From the NCBI GenBank assembly GCA_036703985.1, contig DATNQN010000063.1, positions 47,306-111,305 on the forward strand: 64,000 nt of DNA, in the 5' to 3' direction. Positions 1 to 9,500 of this stretch are shown piece after piece; the stretch's first letter is position 1; every line of letters starts with the position of its first letter. The notes below the pieces were generated by a model that was given only the letters and a program-made list of their open reading frames with translations, had not been told where the DNA came from and did not search any database. Position numbers and translations under genes: made by a program. Source of the DNA: Leptolyngbyaceae cyanobacterium (GTDB lineage Bacteria > Cyanobacteriota > Cyanobacteriia > Cyanobacteriales > Aerosakkonemataceae).

Positions 1-2
1 CT

Positions 3-257
3 TTTGAAGTACATCGTTTAGTGAATGGCGTTTATCAAAGGTTGCCTGGAGAACCTGTTTGGATGCCTGAAATTAGCTTGGGAATTGGTAGAGCAGTTGG
101 CACTTACGAAGGGTGGACGCGAGAGTGGCTTTATTGGTATGACGAACAGGGAAACAGGTTTTTAACTTCCGATGAACTTCTGGAACGAGAACGACAACAG
201 CGAGAAGAGTTGCTGGCTAAATTAAGGGAAAAAGGGATCGATATCGATCGCATTTAA
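3..257 (+). CDS. Uma2 family endonuclease-like protein, 3' end only
   Basis: The reading frame is open from the first bases of the window, so the gene begins upstream and only about 84 C-terminal residues are present. The text reads FEVHRLVNGVYQRLPGEPVW, then a short aromatic stretch (EWLYWYDEQGNRF) and a charged C-terminal helix ending AKLREKGIDIDRI. This tail is typical of Uma2/DUF820 proteins, a PD-(D/E)XK-like family found in dozens of copies in cyanobacteria. Their function is mostly unproven. The internal GTG at position 21 is not the true start, because family-like sequence continues upstream of it. The catalytic core lies outside the window. Confidence 0.8.
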   Translation, partial: FEVHRLVNGVYQRLPGEPVWMPEISLGIGRAVGTYEGWTREWLYWYDEQGNRFLTSDELLERERQQREELLAKLREKGIDIDRI

Positions 258-356
258 TTAGCGATGCGAATGAGAAGATGGAGAAAAGTCAAAAGTCAAA
301 ACAAAGTGCTTTTAACTTCAGACTTCATCCTTCAGACTTCATCCTTCAGACTTTCC

Positions 357-1463
357 CTACTTAACCCAACCTCTCTGAATTACAACTCCTCGACTTTCCA
401 TAGTTTGCTGAAAAAGATCGGTTGGCAAGGCTTCTTCTACAGGCCAAACCCCAGGTTTTTTAAATTTACCATCGAGTAACAATTGACCGATGCTGCCAGT
501 GCCGTAACCCGCTGCTAAAGCAGTATTTTCATGTACTAAAGTGGAGCAATATTTCGCTAATTTGCCATCTTTTTTTCCGGTGACTTCGGAACGAATTGCT
601 ACGCCGATACCGCTGAAATTGTCAGTAAAATTAGTCATTTTGTAACTGACGTTTGATAAGAATTCAATTACTGCCGATCGTTTTAATACACTGGGGGGCC
701 ACCATTTAGCTACCGACCAAGTTAGGTAATTGTAAAAGTCGGGAACGGAACCGAATTTAGTAATCACTGTTTTCACCGGAAAAGTGGCTGGCAAGGTGAA
801 AGTTTCCGGCATATCATACCAGTAAACCCCAGTGCGACCGTAGGGTGGGGGAAATTGAATGATTTCGCGATCGCTATATGGTTTCACAGTCTGCCATTTG
901 CCATCGACCCAAGATTCAAACGGACTTTGCAAGCCTAAAAATGTCGTTCGCATTACCGTTAAACCAGCGCCACCAGACCCAGCCACTACATAGCTGAGAT
1001 GGATTTTTTCCGCTTCATCAAATTCTTCCACATCTTGCCGTACCATGCTATTGGAAATGCCGGGAAAAATTCCCGTATTGACAATTGCCGTCACTCCCGC
1101 TTTTTTGGCAGCATCTTGATAATTTAATGCTTTACTAGTAAAAGATCGGTGGTCGCTGACATCAAGATAATTAGCACCATTGGCAATGCAACTTTTCAAA
1201 ACATTGGCGTCTCGATAGTGAAATGGGCCAGCACAGTGAATGACCAGATCCGAAGATGCGATCGCATTTTGCAACTTCTCCGTCTCCGCTAAATCCAAAA
1301 CCAAAAATTGCACTTTTGGGCCTAATTTAGCCGCCATCTCACTACCAGCCGCTGGATGTCGTCCGGTAATCGTAATTTCTGCTTGTGTATGGGCAACTAG
1401 ATCGGCTGCTACACTGCTACCGATCCTGCCACTTCCTCCTAGAATTAAAACTTTATTTGTCAT
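357..1463 (-). CDS. Saccharopine dehydrogenase-like NAD(P)-binding oxidoreductase
   Basis: A 368-residue protein with an N-terminal Rossmann fold: VLILGGSGRIGSS at residues 5-17 is the GxGxxG dinucleotide-binding loop. DLVIHCAGPF at about 72-81 is the conserved strand and loop seen in saccharopine dehydrogenase/SDR-like enzymes, and a long C-terminal substrate domain follows. The family contains saccharopine dehydrogenases and trans-acting enoyl reductases; the substrate here cannot be told from sequence. It starts at an ATG and stands alone, downstream of crtO on the same strand with about 200 bases between them. That gap holds a repeat of the GTCATTTGTCATTGG type and a long palindrome, so co-transcription with crtO is doubtful. 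Confidence 0.75.
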   Translation of the reverse strand: MTNKVLILGGSGRIGSSVAADLVAHTQAEITITGRHPAAGSEMAAKLGPKVQFLVLDLAETEKLQNAIASSDLVIHCAGPFHYRDANVLKSCIANGANYLDVSDHRSFTSKALNYQDAAKKAGVTAIVNTGIFPGISNSMVRQDVEEFDEAEKIHLSYVVAGSGGAGLTVMRTTFLGLQSPFESWVDGKWQTVKPYSDREIIQFPPPYGRTGVYWYDMPETFTLPATFPVKTVITKFGSVPDFYNYLTWSVAKWWPPSVLKRSAVIEFLSNVSYKMTNFTDNFSGIGVAIRSEVTGKKDGKLAKYCSTLVHENTALAAGYGTGSIGQLLLDGKFKKPGVWPVEEALPTDLFQQTMESRGVVIQRGWVK

Positions 1464-1510
1464 TGGTCATCTGTCATTTGTCATTGGTCATTGGTCATTT
1501 GTTAGTGGTT
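1464..1510. repeat. Short tandem repeat, TGTCATTGGTCATT type
   Basis: Degenerate 7-bp units of the form (T/G)GTCATT run directly upstream of the ATG of the oxidoreductase. This is the short-tandem-repeat style common between cyanobacterial genes. No coding or regulatory function is visible, though its position would place it in the 5' leader. Confidence 0.6.
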
Positions 1511-1552
1511 AGTTATAAATTACAACTAAGATCATCTCAGTTTGTATAACCA

Positions 1553-1611
1553 TAGTTTGTAGTGAGGACTAAAGTCCTCGGACTGAGGACTTTAGTCCTC
1601 ACTACAAACTA
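1553..1611. repeat. Perfect 27-bp inverted repeat, TAGTTTGTAGTGAGGACT family
   Basis: Positions 1553-1579 are exactly reverse-complementary to 1585-1611, with a 5-nt loop. Each arm itself contains a small palindrome (AGGACTAAAGTCCT). Degenerate relatives lie at 29796-29864 and 37543-37609, each bounded by the same TTTGTAGT/ACTACAAA ends. It sits between crtO and the oxidoreductase and could act as a bidirectional terminator, but the dispersed copies point to a small mobile or REP-like element. Confidence 0.8.
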
Positions 1612-1665
1612 GTTTTATTATGGTCAATCAACCGGACATGATACAACCACTAACAACTTATCAAT

Positions 1666-3360
1666 TTAGGATATTTTAAACACCGAATTTACAGTCGATC
1701 GCAAAGAATTTCCCGCATCTTTTAAAGTTTGAGCAAACGGTTGCTGTGCGTGCAAGAAAACGCGAGCGCAATTGCGTCCCGGCATTCCGGAAATCGAACC
1801 ACCTGGATGAGTTCCCGCACCTGAAAGGAAAAGTCCTTCAATCGGTGTTTTGTAATTAGCAATTTCCGGCAAAGGACGGAAAAATACCATTTGGTCGAGA
1901 GTCATATCTACGTGGTAATAATTACCTTTATAAGCTCCCAATCGTTCGCCTAATTCCGCCGGACTTTCCACCCGACGCGCGATCGTTGCTGTCTTCACAT
2001 TAGGAGCATAATCTGCTAATTTGTCAATTACGCGATCGGCAACTTTATTTTTCAACTCATCCGTCCAACCAGTACCATTTAAACCAGTTCCCTCAGCACC
2101 AGCAATATTATAAGGAGCAAAATACTCGATCCATACCGTATGCTTGCCATCGGGAGCCATTGAAGGGTCTAACATAGTTGGTTGTACCACGTACATGGAA
2201 GGGTCTTCCAAAGGAATTTTACCAACAGATGGATCGCTGTGCGCCACTTCCACGTGCCTTACCGAGTCAGCAATTAATACCGATCCAATTAAATACTCAT
2301 CTTTATGCTCGTGATGCACAAAGCGCAACGGTTCATCCATTGCTAAATCAATCTTCAAAATCGTTTCGTTATTATTCACAATCCGACGTTCTAAACGTTC
2401 CCTTAGATCAGGATCGGCAGCATCTACATCTGTGTCATCCATCAATTGCAAAAATACCCGTTTGGCATCAATATTGGAAATCACCCCTTTAGTAGCTCGG
2501 TATTCTTGACCACCACCTACTCTAACTCCCACTGCTTTACCATTATCAACTAAAACTTTTTCAACCTTTTGGTCGGTGAGAATTTTTCCTCCTTCACTGG
2601 TGACTAAATTAACTAATGCTTTCACCAGCGCACCAGTACCGCCTCGCGGTCTTGCCATACCGGGATTATGACGCATTGCCATCATAATTGCACCGACAGA
2701 AATGGTTTTTTGGGAAGGAGGCGCACCCAGTTCTGATGCTAATCTTGCTAAAGGTGCTTTGAGAAATTCTTCATCAAACCACTCATTAAGAACATCTTCC
2801 GCACTAGTTAACATGGTGCGAATGAAATCTAATGTTTTATTAGTGGAACCAATTACGGAAAACAAATCTTTCATCTTTTGAAAATCGTAGTTTCCTACGA
2901 TATCGACAATTGATTTGGGTGGCGCATTAAACATGGGAATCATCGCGCCGATTACCCGTTGCCAGTAATTGGTAAAATCAGCATATTTTTTGGCGTCGCG
3001 CTCATTATAACGAGCAATTTCCGCACAAGTTTTTTCTACTGAAGCGTGACCTAAAAAATATTTCCCATCTGGATGAGGGCAAAATACAACTGGGTCACAG
3101 TAAAGATATTCTAAACCGTACTTTTCTAGTTCTAACTCCTGCACCACTGGGCCTAAATGAATAAACTCGTGATCGATCGCGCAAAGGTTAAATTTAAAAC
3201 CGGGTGCTTCCTTCGGTAAAGCTTCCTCAGTGGTAGCAGCACCGCCAGGGACAGAACGTTTTTCGAGTAGAAGAACGCTATAACCTGCTTTGAGCAAATA
3301 AGCAGCGCAAACCAACCCATTATGGCCTGCGCCGATGATTACAACGTCATAAGTTTCCAT
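1666..3360 (-). CDS. crtO: Beta-carotene ketolase, CrtO type
   Basis: A 564-residue FAD-dependent desaturase-like enzyme. The N-terminus has the dinucleotide fold (VVIIGAGHNGLVCAAYLL), followed by LLEKRSVPGGAATTEE. The C-terminus carries the carotenoid-oxidoreductase signature LSGAGTHPGGSISGMPGRNC. The whole reads closely like Synechocystis Slr0088 (CrtO) as I remember it, including CAIDHEFI and NEWFDEE. CrtO introduces keto groups into the beta-ring, giving echinenone. The frame extends nine bases further to a TTG at 3369, but the ATG at 3360 puts the start right before the fold (METYDVVII) and is preferred. No carotenoid genes flank it. Confidence 0.88.
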   Translation of the reverse strand: METYDVVIIGAGHNGLVCAAYLLKAGYSVLLLEKRSVPGGAATTEEALPKEAPGFKFNLCAIDHEFIHLGPVVQELELEKYGLEYLYCDPVVFCPHPDGKYFLGHASVEKTCAEIARYNERDAKKYADFTNYWQRVIGAMIPMFNAPPKSIVDIVGNYDFQKMKDLFSVIGSTNKTLDFIRTMLTSAEDVLNEWFDEEFLKAPLARLASELGAPPSQKTISVGAIMMAMRHNPGMARPRGGTGALVKALVNLVTSEGGKILTDQKVEKVLVDNGKAVGVRVGGGQEYRATKGVISNIDAKRVFLQLMDDTDVDAADPDLRERLERRIVNNNETILKIDLAMDEPLRFVHHEHKDEYLIGSVLIADSVRHVEVAHSDPSVGKIPLEDPSMYVVQPTMLDPSMAPDGKHTVWIEYFAPYNIAGAEGTGLNGTGWTDELKNKVADRVIDKLADYAPNVKTATIARRVESPAELGERLGAYKGNYYHVDMTLDQMVFFRPLPEIANYKTPIEGLFLSGAGTHPGGSISGMPGRNCARVFLHAQQPFAQTLKDAGNSLRSTVNSVFKIS

Positions 3361-3452
3361 TAGTGCCAACTTTTTTGATCAAACGTATTTCCCTAATCCT
3401 AGATAAATTACAAAATGTGTATAATCTGCCGAATTAGAGATATTCCTTACTT

Positions 3453-4304
3453 TTAAGACATGATCACCCGCCGATATCGAGCTAGCACCATCATAAATAT
3501 GCCATAAGCTACTAGACCGATCGCCACCACCCCCAACAACCAAGGGCCATAAGGTTGTTGTGCTAGCGTTTCTAATGCACCTCCCAGTCCTCTTGCTTGA
3601 CTGGGATCTGACAAACGTGCTGCTTGGATTAAGAAAAAGCCGATAATTAAAAACACAATTCCTCGCGCCACATAACCAAATCTACCAGCACGAGTTGCCC
3701 AATTTCTCTCCGCTTCACTCATTTCATGCAGCTTGAATTGTTGGCGGAATTTGGCTTTATAAGCTCTATAAAATTCATAGAAACCATAGCCAATGACAAA
3801 CGCTCCCCCAACTCCTACTAACCAATCACCAAATGGTTGAGCAAGAATGCGTGCCGTCCAATCTTGTGGAGAATTTTGATTGCTTTGATTTGCCGAACCT
3901 AAGAGCATTTTAATCGCGGTGAGAGCTAAACCACCGTATATTAATCCATTGATCGAATCGCCCCCGCGTTTGGCAATTCCTCCCGCATCAGAACCTTTAT
4001 TTTCCGGATCGAAAAATGCTTGCACGAAACGCCACAAGACATAACCTACTAAGCCAATTGCAATTAAAGAAAGCAAAATTTGACCGAACGGTTGATTAAT
4101 AATCGTGACGAGAGCGCCTTGGGTATCGGTAGTTCTGCCACCAGTGCCAAAAGCTACTCTTGCCGCCAAAACGCCTACTACGGCATAAACTACCCCTTTA
4201 GCTGCCATGCCAAATCTCGCCAGTCTTTCCACCCAAGGATGGGCAGCCGCTTGTTTTGCTGCCCTTTCCACACTTTGCGTAGGTGTATGATTTTGCCGTG
4301 CCAT
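3453..4304 (-). CDS. DUF1206 integral membrane protein
   Basis: A 283-residue protein with six hydrophobic helices arranged as three repeated pairs. Each repeat follows the DUF1206 pattern, in which an aromatic or basic residue and RxGxxAKGVVY/RFGYVARGIVF precede the first helix, and QPFGxxLL precedes the second. Copies begin near residues 24, 110 and 200. The repeat structure and length fit the family. Its function is unknown; it is widespread in cyanobacteria and actinobacteria. It is monocistronic or loosely linked with the downstream crtO (93 bases). Confidence 0.85.
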   Translation of the reverse strand: MARQNHTPTQSVERAAKQAAAHPWVERLARFGMAAKGVVYAVVGVLAARVAFGTGGRTTDTQGALVTIINQPFGQILLSLIAIGLVGYVLWRFVQAFFDPENKGSDAGGIAKRGGDSINGLIYGGLALTAIKMLLGSANQSNQNSPQDWTARILAQPFGDWLVGVGGAFVIGYGFYEFYRAYKAKFRQQFKLHEMSEAERNWATRAGRFGYVARGIVFLIIGFFLIQAARLSDPSQARGLGGALETLAQQPYGPWLLGVVAIGLVAYGIFMMVLARYRRVIMS

Positions 4305-4450
4305 CTCAATTTTAAATTTTAAATTTTAGACTTAGATTTGAAGAAATAGGAATTGGGCGAAGGAGTAAATTATTTCAAAGTTTATCCTGCACCCTTCAAA
4401 CTTCAAACTTTATCATTCATAATTCATCCTTCACCCTTCATCCATCCCCA

Positions 4451-5191
4451 TTAAGAAGGAAACTTTTCTACATGAGCCTGCGCCTCTAGGATTAATTTTC
4501 CTTTCTGCACATCCAAACCTTTCAGGCGTAGAGATATTCCCTCTAGTTCAAAATTACGTAAATCTAATAATTCGCTAGATTTTTGCAATAACGCCTCAGT
4601 CAGTTCAGGGGATAATACCTCCTCTTGAGCATATTCAACTTCTTCTAGAGAAACTAGATTTCCCCCTTCTCGTCGTCGCGGTACGGCAGTAAATGCTGTC
4701 TGCTTGGTTTCTCCTGTTTCTTGAATGCGAATAGCCGCATTTAAACTAACTCTGCCATCACCAGGTAAACGAAATTCAATTTTTTGCGTGTCAACTGTCT
4801 GAGGTTCCCCGTTGAAGTTCACTTTTAAATTTTGCAGTTTTTCACGGAGAAACTCTGAATTAAAAGCGCGATCGATATCTTTTTCAGTGAGAACAACATG
4901 AGCATCGGCATCGCTGGGACGTTTCAATTCGATGTTGCCAAAGGCAGCTTTGAGAGGATCGATCGCAATTTGATCGATGTGCATATCCAATTCCTCTGTA
5001 CGCAAGTCACCTTGCATTACCATTCCTTTGCCCTTGATATCAACTGACTCCAACTCTCCCTGCATCATTTGCAGCGGATTAGTCCGAATATCTACTTCGA
5101 TTTTTTCTACTTCATCTAACTGACTTGCTAATCCAATTTCGGCTGCTTTACTGAGCGCTTGTTCCCCTAGTCCTGATTCAGTTGGTGTCAT
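4451..5191 (-). CDS. DUF2993 (LmeA-like) protein, copy 1
   Basis: A 246-residue protein with the DUF2993 layout: an N-terminal helix (LGEQALSKAAEIGLASQLD), then a beta-rich domain containing VLTEKDIDRAFNSEFL near residue 101. Proteins of this family resemble lipid-binding domains; the mycobacterial member LmeA binds phospholipid. No signal peptide or membrane helix is visible, so this copy looks cytoplasmic or peripheral. The neighbouring gene upstream on the same strand is a diverged paralogue of the same length, suggesting a tandem duplication. Confidence 0.8.
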   Translation of the reverse strand: MTPTESGLGEQALSKAAEIGLASQLDEVEKIEVDIRTNPLQMMQGELESVDIKGKGMVMQGDLRTEELDMHIDQIAIDPLKAAFGNIELKRPSDADAHVVLTEKDIDRAFNSEFLREKLQNLKVNFNGEPQTVDTQKIEFRLPGDGRVSLNAAIRIQETGETKQTAFTAVPRRREGGNLVSLEEVEYAQEEVLSPELTEALLQKSSELLDLRNFELEGISLRLKGLDVQKGKLILEAQAHVEKFPS

Positions 5192-5318
5192 TTTTTTATT
5201 TTTGATGATATTACTCCATCAATTTAACTATCAGATAAGGGGGATATATCTACAGGGAGACAGAATAAAATTACCCCATTCTCTATCTTTAGATAACTCT
5301 CATCTTTTATCCTGTTAT

Positions 5319-5353
5319 TTACATATTTTGAGCGATTTCACTCAAAATATGTA
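5319..5353. terminator. Hairpin between the two DUF2993 genes
   Basis: TACATATTTTGAG is followed by a short loop and CTCAAAATATGTA, giving a 13-bp stem. It lies just downstream of the stop of the 5396-6142 gene on the minus strand. The stem is AT-rich and lacks a clear U-run, so it may be a weak terminator or a transcript-end stabiliser. Confidence 0.5.
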
Positions 5354-5395
5354 AACGTTCTAAACTCTCTAATTAATTAAGTATAACAATACTAA

Positions 5396-6142
5396 TTACA
5401 AAGAAGGTATGTTTTTTACATACAGTTGTAAATAAACGCATAGTTCGCCATCTTTTACTTCTAATTGATTTATTTTAAACGCCGTTCCATCAAATTCTAA
5501 ATAAGGTGAACTTACTAGTTCTTGAAATTTATTTATCAAGGCACAAGTTATATCTAACGGAATGGTTTGTCCGGGAGCACATTGAAAAGATTCAAGCAAT
5601 ATAGGATGGGAAACGCCAGCTGGGTAAATACTTGCTCTAAAACCCAATAAGTTAGATTCATTTCTATCTTCTAGCTTAGTATTTCCACTAATTTCAATTC
5701 GATCGTTATCTGCTATCCGAACTTCCATTTCTCGCAGTTTAAAAGTAACAGTTCGCTCATTTACATTTAACTCAAACGGTTTGATCTGACTGCGAACGTA
5801 ATTTGAGTTAAGAGCTAAGTTAATATCTTTTTCCGTTAGTACAACACGAACGAGCGCATCTGTAGGTTGTTCTAGTTTAAGTTCGCCAAAAATAGCGCTC
5901 AAAGGATTAATATCAATGCTATTCGTGAGCATTTCCATTTCTTTGATTCGGATATCTTTTTTTACTACCATACCTTGAGCAGTAATGGAAACTGAATTGG
6001 CGTGTCCTTGCACCACATCTATCAAGTTGGTGTGAACATCTACGTGAATGTCTTCAACTTTATCTAACTGACTGGATAACCCCATTTCTACTGCGGTAGA
6101 GATTACCTGTTCTTCCAGTCGGGGTTGTTGGTTATCAGTCAT
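5396..6142 (-). CDS. DUF2993 (LmeA-like) protein, copy 2
   Basis: A 248-residue paralogue of the next gene downstream. It matches it almost collinearly: LEEQVISTAVEMGLSSQLDK at the N-terminus and VVLTEKDINLALNSNYV in the middle. Identity falls off in the C-terminal half, so the duplication is old or one copy evolves fast. As in copy 1, there is no signal peptide. The 204 bases between the copies are AT-rich and contain an inverted pair (CATATTTTGAG/CTCAAAATATG at about 5321-5352) that may terminate transcription of this copy. Confidence 0.78.
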   Translation of the reverse strand: MTDNQQPRLEEQVISTAVEMGLSSQLDKVEDIHVDVHTNLIDVVQGHANSVSITAQGMVVKKDIRIKEMEMLTNSIDINPLSAIFGELKLEQPTDALVRVVLTEKDINLALNSNYVRSQIKPFELNVNERTVTFKLREMEVRIADNDRIEISGNTKLEDRNESNLLGFRASIYPAGVSHPILLESFQCAPGQTIPLDITCALINKFQELVSSPYLEFDGTAFKINQLEVKDGELCVYLQLYVKNIPSL

Positions 6143-6526
6143 GGGATAGCCTCTCGATTATTATATTAAGTTAGTTTAAGTGAACTGTCAGGATAAATGT
6201 ATCTGTAACGCGATATAAGAAATTTTTAAGTATTATCTATCTTTGGATCGGGATTTAAGGATTGAAGGATGAACAGGATTAATTATTAAGTCTGAAGTTT
6301 GAAGGATGAAAATTAACTTATTCTCTATATGGCTGCATTTCTTTATTTTTCTATTTCGCTATCCTCCTATTTCTTCATCAGCTTAAAGATACAAATTAAA
6401 TGCTGCTGTAGCAGATGTCGATCGCAAATGGTATAGTAATCACAATCATGCTCATCCACTGACTATAAACTGAATGTTGTTAGCGATCCTCTGCCAATAG
6501 TATATAAATATTGCTGATATCCTGTT
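6143..6526. other. Divergent intergenic region, DUF2993 copy 2 / exoprotein
   Basis: A 384-base gap between divergent genes. It is AT-rich, with one stretch of the TGAAGTTTGAAGGATGAA repeat family at about 6287-6310 and a TATATAAAT stretch at about 6501 that could supply a -10 region for the exoprotein gene. No ORF or structured RNA stands out. Confidence 0.4.
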
Positions 6527-9500
6527 ATGGCTAAATTTAAGTTTTCCAAAAGTTCAGTGATTCCTCAATTTGCTTTATTTGCTCAAAATTTGCCCGCACA
6601 ATTAAAACTCGCCACATTAGTATTTTTTAGTGCTACTATCGCCACTTTTGACAGTACAGCTTATCCGCAGATTATTCCCGACAATAGTTTGGGTGCAGAA
6701 GGTTCTTTTGTCACTCCTTCTAGAGGAAGAGAATTAATTGAAGGGGGAGCAATTAGGGATAACAGTCTCTTCCATAGTTTTCGGGAATTTAATGTTAATA
6801 ACGGACAACAAGTTTATTTTGTTAATCCTTCCGGCATTGATAATATCTTCTCTCGCGTCACGGGAAGTAATCTTTCTCGGATATTCGGTACGTTAGGAGT
6901 TAATGGCAGAGCTAGCTTGTTTTTAATTAATCCGAATGGGATTATTTTTGGTGCTAATGCGAGGCTAGATATTAAAGGTTTATTTACGGCAACGACAGCC
7001 GATAGCGTGGTTTTTAACAATTACCAATTTAGTGCTAGTAATCCCCTTGCACCACCGATATTAAAAATCAACATAACACCTGGTTTGCAATATGGAGAAA
7101 TTCATCCTGCTGGTGAAATCAATAATCAAGGAATTTTAGCGGTTGGACAAGACTTAAATTTAATAGGCGGTAAACTAAATTTAGAAGGACAACTTTATGC
7201 CGGAAATAATATAGTTTTATTGGCAACCGATAATGTCACGATTCGTGATACTTTCACTCAACCATTTATTGCCAAAGCGGGTGGTAATTTGTTAGTGCAA
7301 GGAAATCAAACAGTTGATATTTTTGCTTTAAATCATCCCGATAGTGGTTTGTTTTCCGGTGGGAGTATGGTGTTGCGGAGTGCTAACACCATTTTAGGGG
7401 ATGCGCGTTACCAGGCTGGGAATAATTTTCGGATTGAAAGATTGGATGGTAGTTTAGGTAGTTTATCCAGTCCGAAAGATCCGGTGATTAGGGCGAATGG
7501 GGATGTATTTTTTGATTCCTATCAAGGTGCTTCTCTGCATATTTTGGCAGGGGGGAAAGTGGAGATTCCCGGTACGATTCGGGTGGAAGGTGCGGATACG
7601 ATCGCAAATTCCATCAATCCCACTTCTTCACCCACCGAAGCCAACATCATTTTATCAGATGGAAGCGCGATCGCAATTAACGGAAATGCCGAACCAACCG
7701 TTGATATTCGGGCTGGTACAACGGCGTTTGCTACCCCATTTACGGAAACAGGAAATCCTACCAGTGCAGATATTAACATCGGTTCGATCGTCTTTGCAGA
7801 TGCCAATAACATTCCCATTGCCGGACGGGTATTTTTAACCAATCAATATCAACCAAATCCCAATTTAAGCGGCAACATTCAACTTAACAACACCGCCAAA
7901 GCCGCCATTCAAAATACGGGATTGACTGGTGGGGGAAACGTTGATATCGACTCCAGGGGAAGTATTACAATTGATGGGCCAATAAATGTTTCTGCTGGTT
8001 TCGATCGCAATACCAAAAGTTTTGGCGGTAACGCTGGAGATGTGCGTTTAATTGCCAAAGATAACATTATTTTTACTCCCAATTCTGCCATCTTTTCTGG
8101 TGGCTTATTAGGTGGCAATATTACCCTCAAAACTGATGCCGATATCCAATTAATAGGTACTGATTTTGCTCCCATCATCACCAGCGTTAGCTTTAGCGAT
8201 GTACCGGGGATGGCTGGCGGAAATATCAACGTTAATGCCAAGTCACTATTTCTCAGTAATGGCGCACTTTTGGATACCCGTACTTCAGGGGCGGCGAATG
8301 CAGGTGATGTAACCATTATTACCACATCGGGCATTGAGTTAACTGGAGAAGATAGCGCCGGATCGACTAGCGGCATATCCAGCCGAGTGGATGTAGGAGG
8401 AACGGGTAACAGTGGTAACTTGCGGGTGGAAAGTCCCCGTTTGGTATTGCGGGATGGCACATTTATCGCCACTGCGGTGTTCGGTGATGGAATTGCGGGA
8501 GATTTAAACGTCAAAGCTCGCGATATCGAACTCGTGGGAACTAGCGCTAATGCTTCTGTGGTAAGTGGTTTGGCAGCTTTTGTCGAACCTGGAGGTACTG
8601 GGAAAGCGGGGAATATCAATATCGAAACAGAGCGTTTAACGGTGCGGGATGGCGGGGTAGTAACTGCAGAAAATCGAGGCATCGGAGAGGGGGGAAATTT
8701 GACCGTAAAAGCCCGGGAAGTAAATGTAATTGGCATATCAACCGTTAATCCTGACTTAGCCAGTGCTTTAGCCGTAGCAGTTACTCAAGCACCCACAGAT
8801 AAGTCGGGGGGAAATTTAATCATCGAAACCGAGCGATTGAGCGTGCTAAATGGAGCCCAAATCTCGGTTGATGTCGAAAAAAGTGGAAATGGTGGAAATT
8901 TGCAAGTATCTGCTCAAGAGATAGAAGTAATTGGCTATGCACTGGCAGGGCCAAGTAGTTTATCAGCGTTACTGGTGCAAGAAGCAACGGGTAAAAGCGG
9001 CAATGTAAGCATTGAAACACAACGGCTAACGATCGCAGAGGGAGGACAAGTTAGAGTTGATACCTTTGGCAATGGAGATGCGGGGAATTTGGCGATCAAA
9101 GCCCAGCAAGTAGAAGTAATCGGTACTACAATTAATAGTCAATTTCCTAGTTCGATCGGTGCTTTAGTGCTGGGAGGTACTGGTAAAGGAGGGAACATTA
9201 CCATCGAAACCGATCGCCTTTTAGCGCGAGATGGAGGACAAATAGGTGCGGCTACCTTTGGTAATGGCGATGGGGGAACCTTGACAATAAATGCCAGAGA
9301 AATCGAGCTAATTGGTGTAGCACCGAATGAAAAATTTACCAGTGGTTTAGCCAGTTCAGTTCAACCGACAGCGACAGGAAACGGTGGAAACGTAACGGTT
9401 GTTACCTCTAATTTATCAGTACGGGATGGAGCAGCAGTAACAGTTAGCACCCAAGGCAAAGGGAACGGGGGAGAATTAACCATTAACGCCCAGAAGGTAG

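Noticed and set aside
7909..8736. 275-codon ORF on the minus strand inside the exoprotein gene, and several similar ones
   Set aside because: They mirror the Gly/Asn/Thr-rich repeats of the real gene as Pro/Ser/Val-rich text, with no domain of their own.
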